Part shown: positions 13,385 through 13,788 of the stretch, in pieces
Layout of the letters: the number at the start of each line of letters is the position of its first letter
Position numbering within the stretch: the first letter of the stretch is position 1
Assembly (NCBI GenBank): GCA_028527945.1
Contig: JAQQAK010000219.1
Span: forward strand, 1 to 13,788
Length of the DNA stretch: 13,788 nucleotides
Direction of reading: 5' to 3'
Source of the DNA: Spirochaetaceae bacterium
GTDB lineage: Bacteria > Spirochaetota > Spirochaetia > UBA9216
Notes under the pieces: generated by a model
Told to the model about the DNA's origin: nothing
Databases searched by the model: none
What the model saw: the letters and a program-made list of their open reading frames with translations, nothing else
Translations under genes and position numbers: made by a program

Positions 13385-13788
13385 GCAGCGCCTCCAGCAG
13401 AGGCTGCCTTAATTTTAGCTTTTATTCGCTTTTTACGTTCTTTAAGAAGATAATCTAAAATAGGAGCAAACATATTGGCTATCAAGATTGCAAATGTTAC
13501 AGCCTCTACCCAAATTGAAAACTCACGTATGAGTGAAATCAATACTCCAATAACAGCGCCGTAAATCCATCTTCCACCTTCAGTTGTCTGAGATGAAGAA
13601 ATTGGATCTGTTGCCATAAAAACTATTCCAAATAACAAACTTCCACAAAACAACCCATTCACAGGATTAAGAGCCCCCTCTATTCCTCCCAAAAACAGAG
13701 CAGACTGCATTATAACATAGCCAAGTAAGCCCGAAACAATTATCCGCCAATTAGCAGCTTTTTTGGCAACAAGAAAAATACCTCCAAT
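13381..13788 (-). CDS. nqrB: NQR subunit B, C-terminal part (cut by right edge)
   Basis: 136 codons including the stop are visible and the gene continues beyond the right edge. The visible part starts IGGIFLVAKKAANWRI and contains three to four TM helices. The family block FGIVFMATDPISSSQTTEGG is followed by RWIYGAVIGVLISLIRE and a basic Lys/Arg-rich tail ending in alanines and glycines. NqrB is the main membrane subunit, carrying covalent FMN and riboflavin and forming part of the Na+ path; it is homologous to RnfD. The flavinylated threonine and quinone-site region lie outside the window. The stop overlaps the nqrC start by 4 nt. Confidence 0.95.
   Translation of the reverse strand: MGGIFLVAKKAANWRIIVSGLLGYVIMQSALFLGGIEGALNPVNGLFCGSLLFGIVFMATDPISSSQTTEGGRWIYGAVIGVLISLIREFSIWVEAVTFAILIANMFAPILDYLLKERKKRIKAKIKAASAGGAA
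13385..13407 (-). promoter_or_regulatory. Hairpin masking the nqrC ribosome-binding site
   Basis: On the minus strand GCAG-CCTC, loop TGCTG, GAGG-CG-CTGC forms two 4-bp stems with a 2-nt bulge just before the nqrC ATG. The GAGG of the Shine-Dalgarno is paired. Ribosomes finishing nqrB would open it, giving translational coupling. The hairpin is short, and the coding sequence here is constrained (Ala/Gly codons). Confidence 0.4.

Noticed and set aside
10271..13788. RNF complex instead of NQR
   Set aside because: The gene after subunit E is a full NqrF (TM plus [2Fe-2S] plus FAD/NAD domains) and not an RnfB ferredoxin, so NQR is the better call even though the subunits are compact.
1..13788. 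CRISPR arrays, IS elements, tRNA or rRNA genes, phage or defence islands
   Set aside because: No regularly spaced repeats, transposase or integrase motifs, cloverleaf sequences or rRNA-like segments were seen on reading either strand; a tRNA or covariance-model scan was not possible here.

Overview
The window comes from a low-GC (roughly 35-40 % by eye), probably anaerobic or microaerophilic bacterium. It carries a Na+-translocating NADH:quinone reductase (NQR) operon, a superoxide reductase (desulfoferrodoxin) with rubredoxin, an oxygen-labile class I [4Fe-4S] fumarase and a TIGR02757-family protein. That combination fits Spirochaetota best, but there is no rRNA or other phylogenetic marker here, so the assignment is a tentative inference.

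Layout. (1) Positions 1-1064, minus strand: a DeoR-type regulator followed by the N-terminus of a malate/L-lactate dehydrogenase (Ldh_2 family) cut by the left edge. (2) 1065-1249: a non-coding stretch with two back-to-back inverted repeats, one with perfect 20-bp arms. (3) 1250-5094, minus strand: a tight four-gene run (O-methyltransferase, NagD-like HAD phosphatase, alpha/beta-hydrolase, class I fumarase) with gaps of 7 and 17 nt and one 4-nt overlap. (4) 5143-6003, plus strand: a YjjU-like patatin phospholipase, convergent with a minus-strand EamA/DMT transporter (6039-6962); a probable bidirectional terminator lies between and overlaps the patatin stop. (5) 6963-7314: 352 nt of AT-rich DNA without a gene, holding several dyads. 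(6) 7315/7477-8202, plus strand: an endonuclease/exonuclease/phosphatase-fold protein whose natural N-terminus, a membrane anchor behind a good Shine-Dalgarno, appears to begin at an AUA codon. (7) 8249-13788, minus strand: nqrB (partial), C, D, E, F, an unrecognised 155-aa protein, a TIGR02757 protein, desulfoferrodoxin and rubredoxin, ending at a clear minus-strand terminator (8201-8238).

How the genes work together. NQR oxidises NADH, reduces quinone and pumps Na+. Flavin-bearing NADH dehydrogenases are an important source of superoxide when anaerobes meet air, so superoxide reductase plus its usual electron donor rubredoxin directly downstream make a sensible defensive partner (inference). 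NqrC and NqrF are markedly shorter than in Vibrio, in NqrF through loss of loops in the reductase half, yet all visible cofactor residues are kept. The upstream gene (nqrA or an rnfC-like gene) and the covalent-flavin site of NqrB lie outside the window.

The least explained items are the 155-aa protein behind nqrF, the apparent AUA start of the phosphatase-fold gene, the 174-nt hairpin-bearing gap splitting nqrC from nqrD, and the large palindrome between the fumarase and the DeoR gene. I saw no CRISPR array, phage, IS element, tRNA or rRNA, and no obvious multi-gene defence system.
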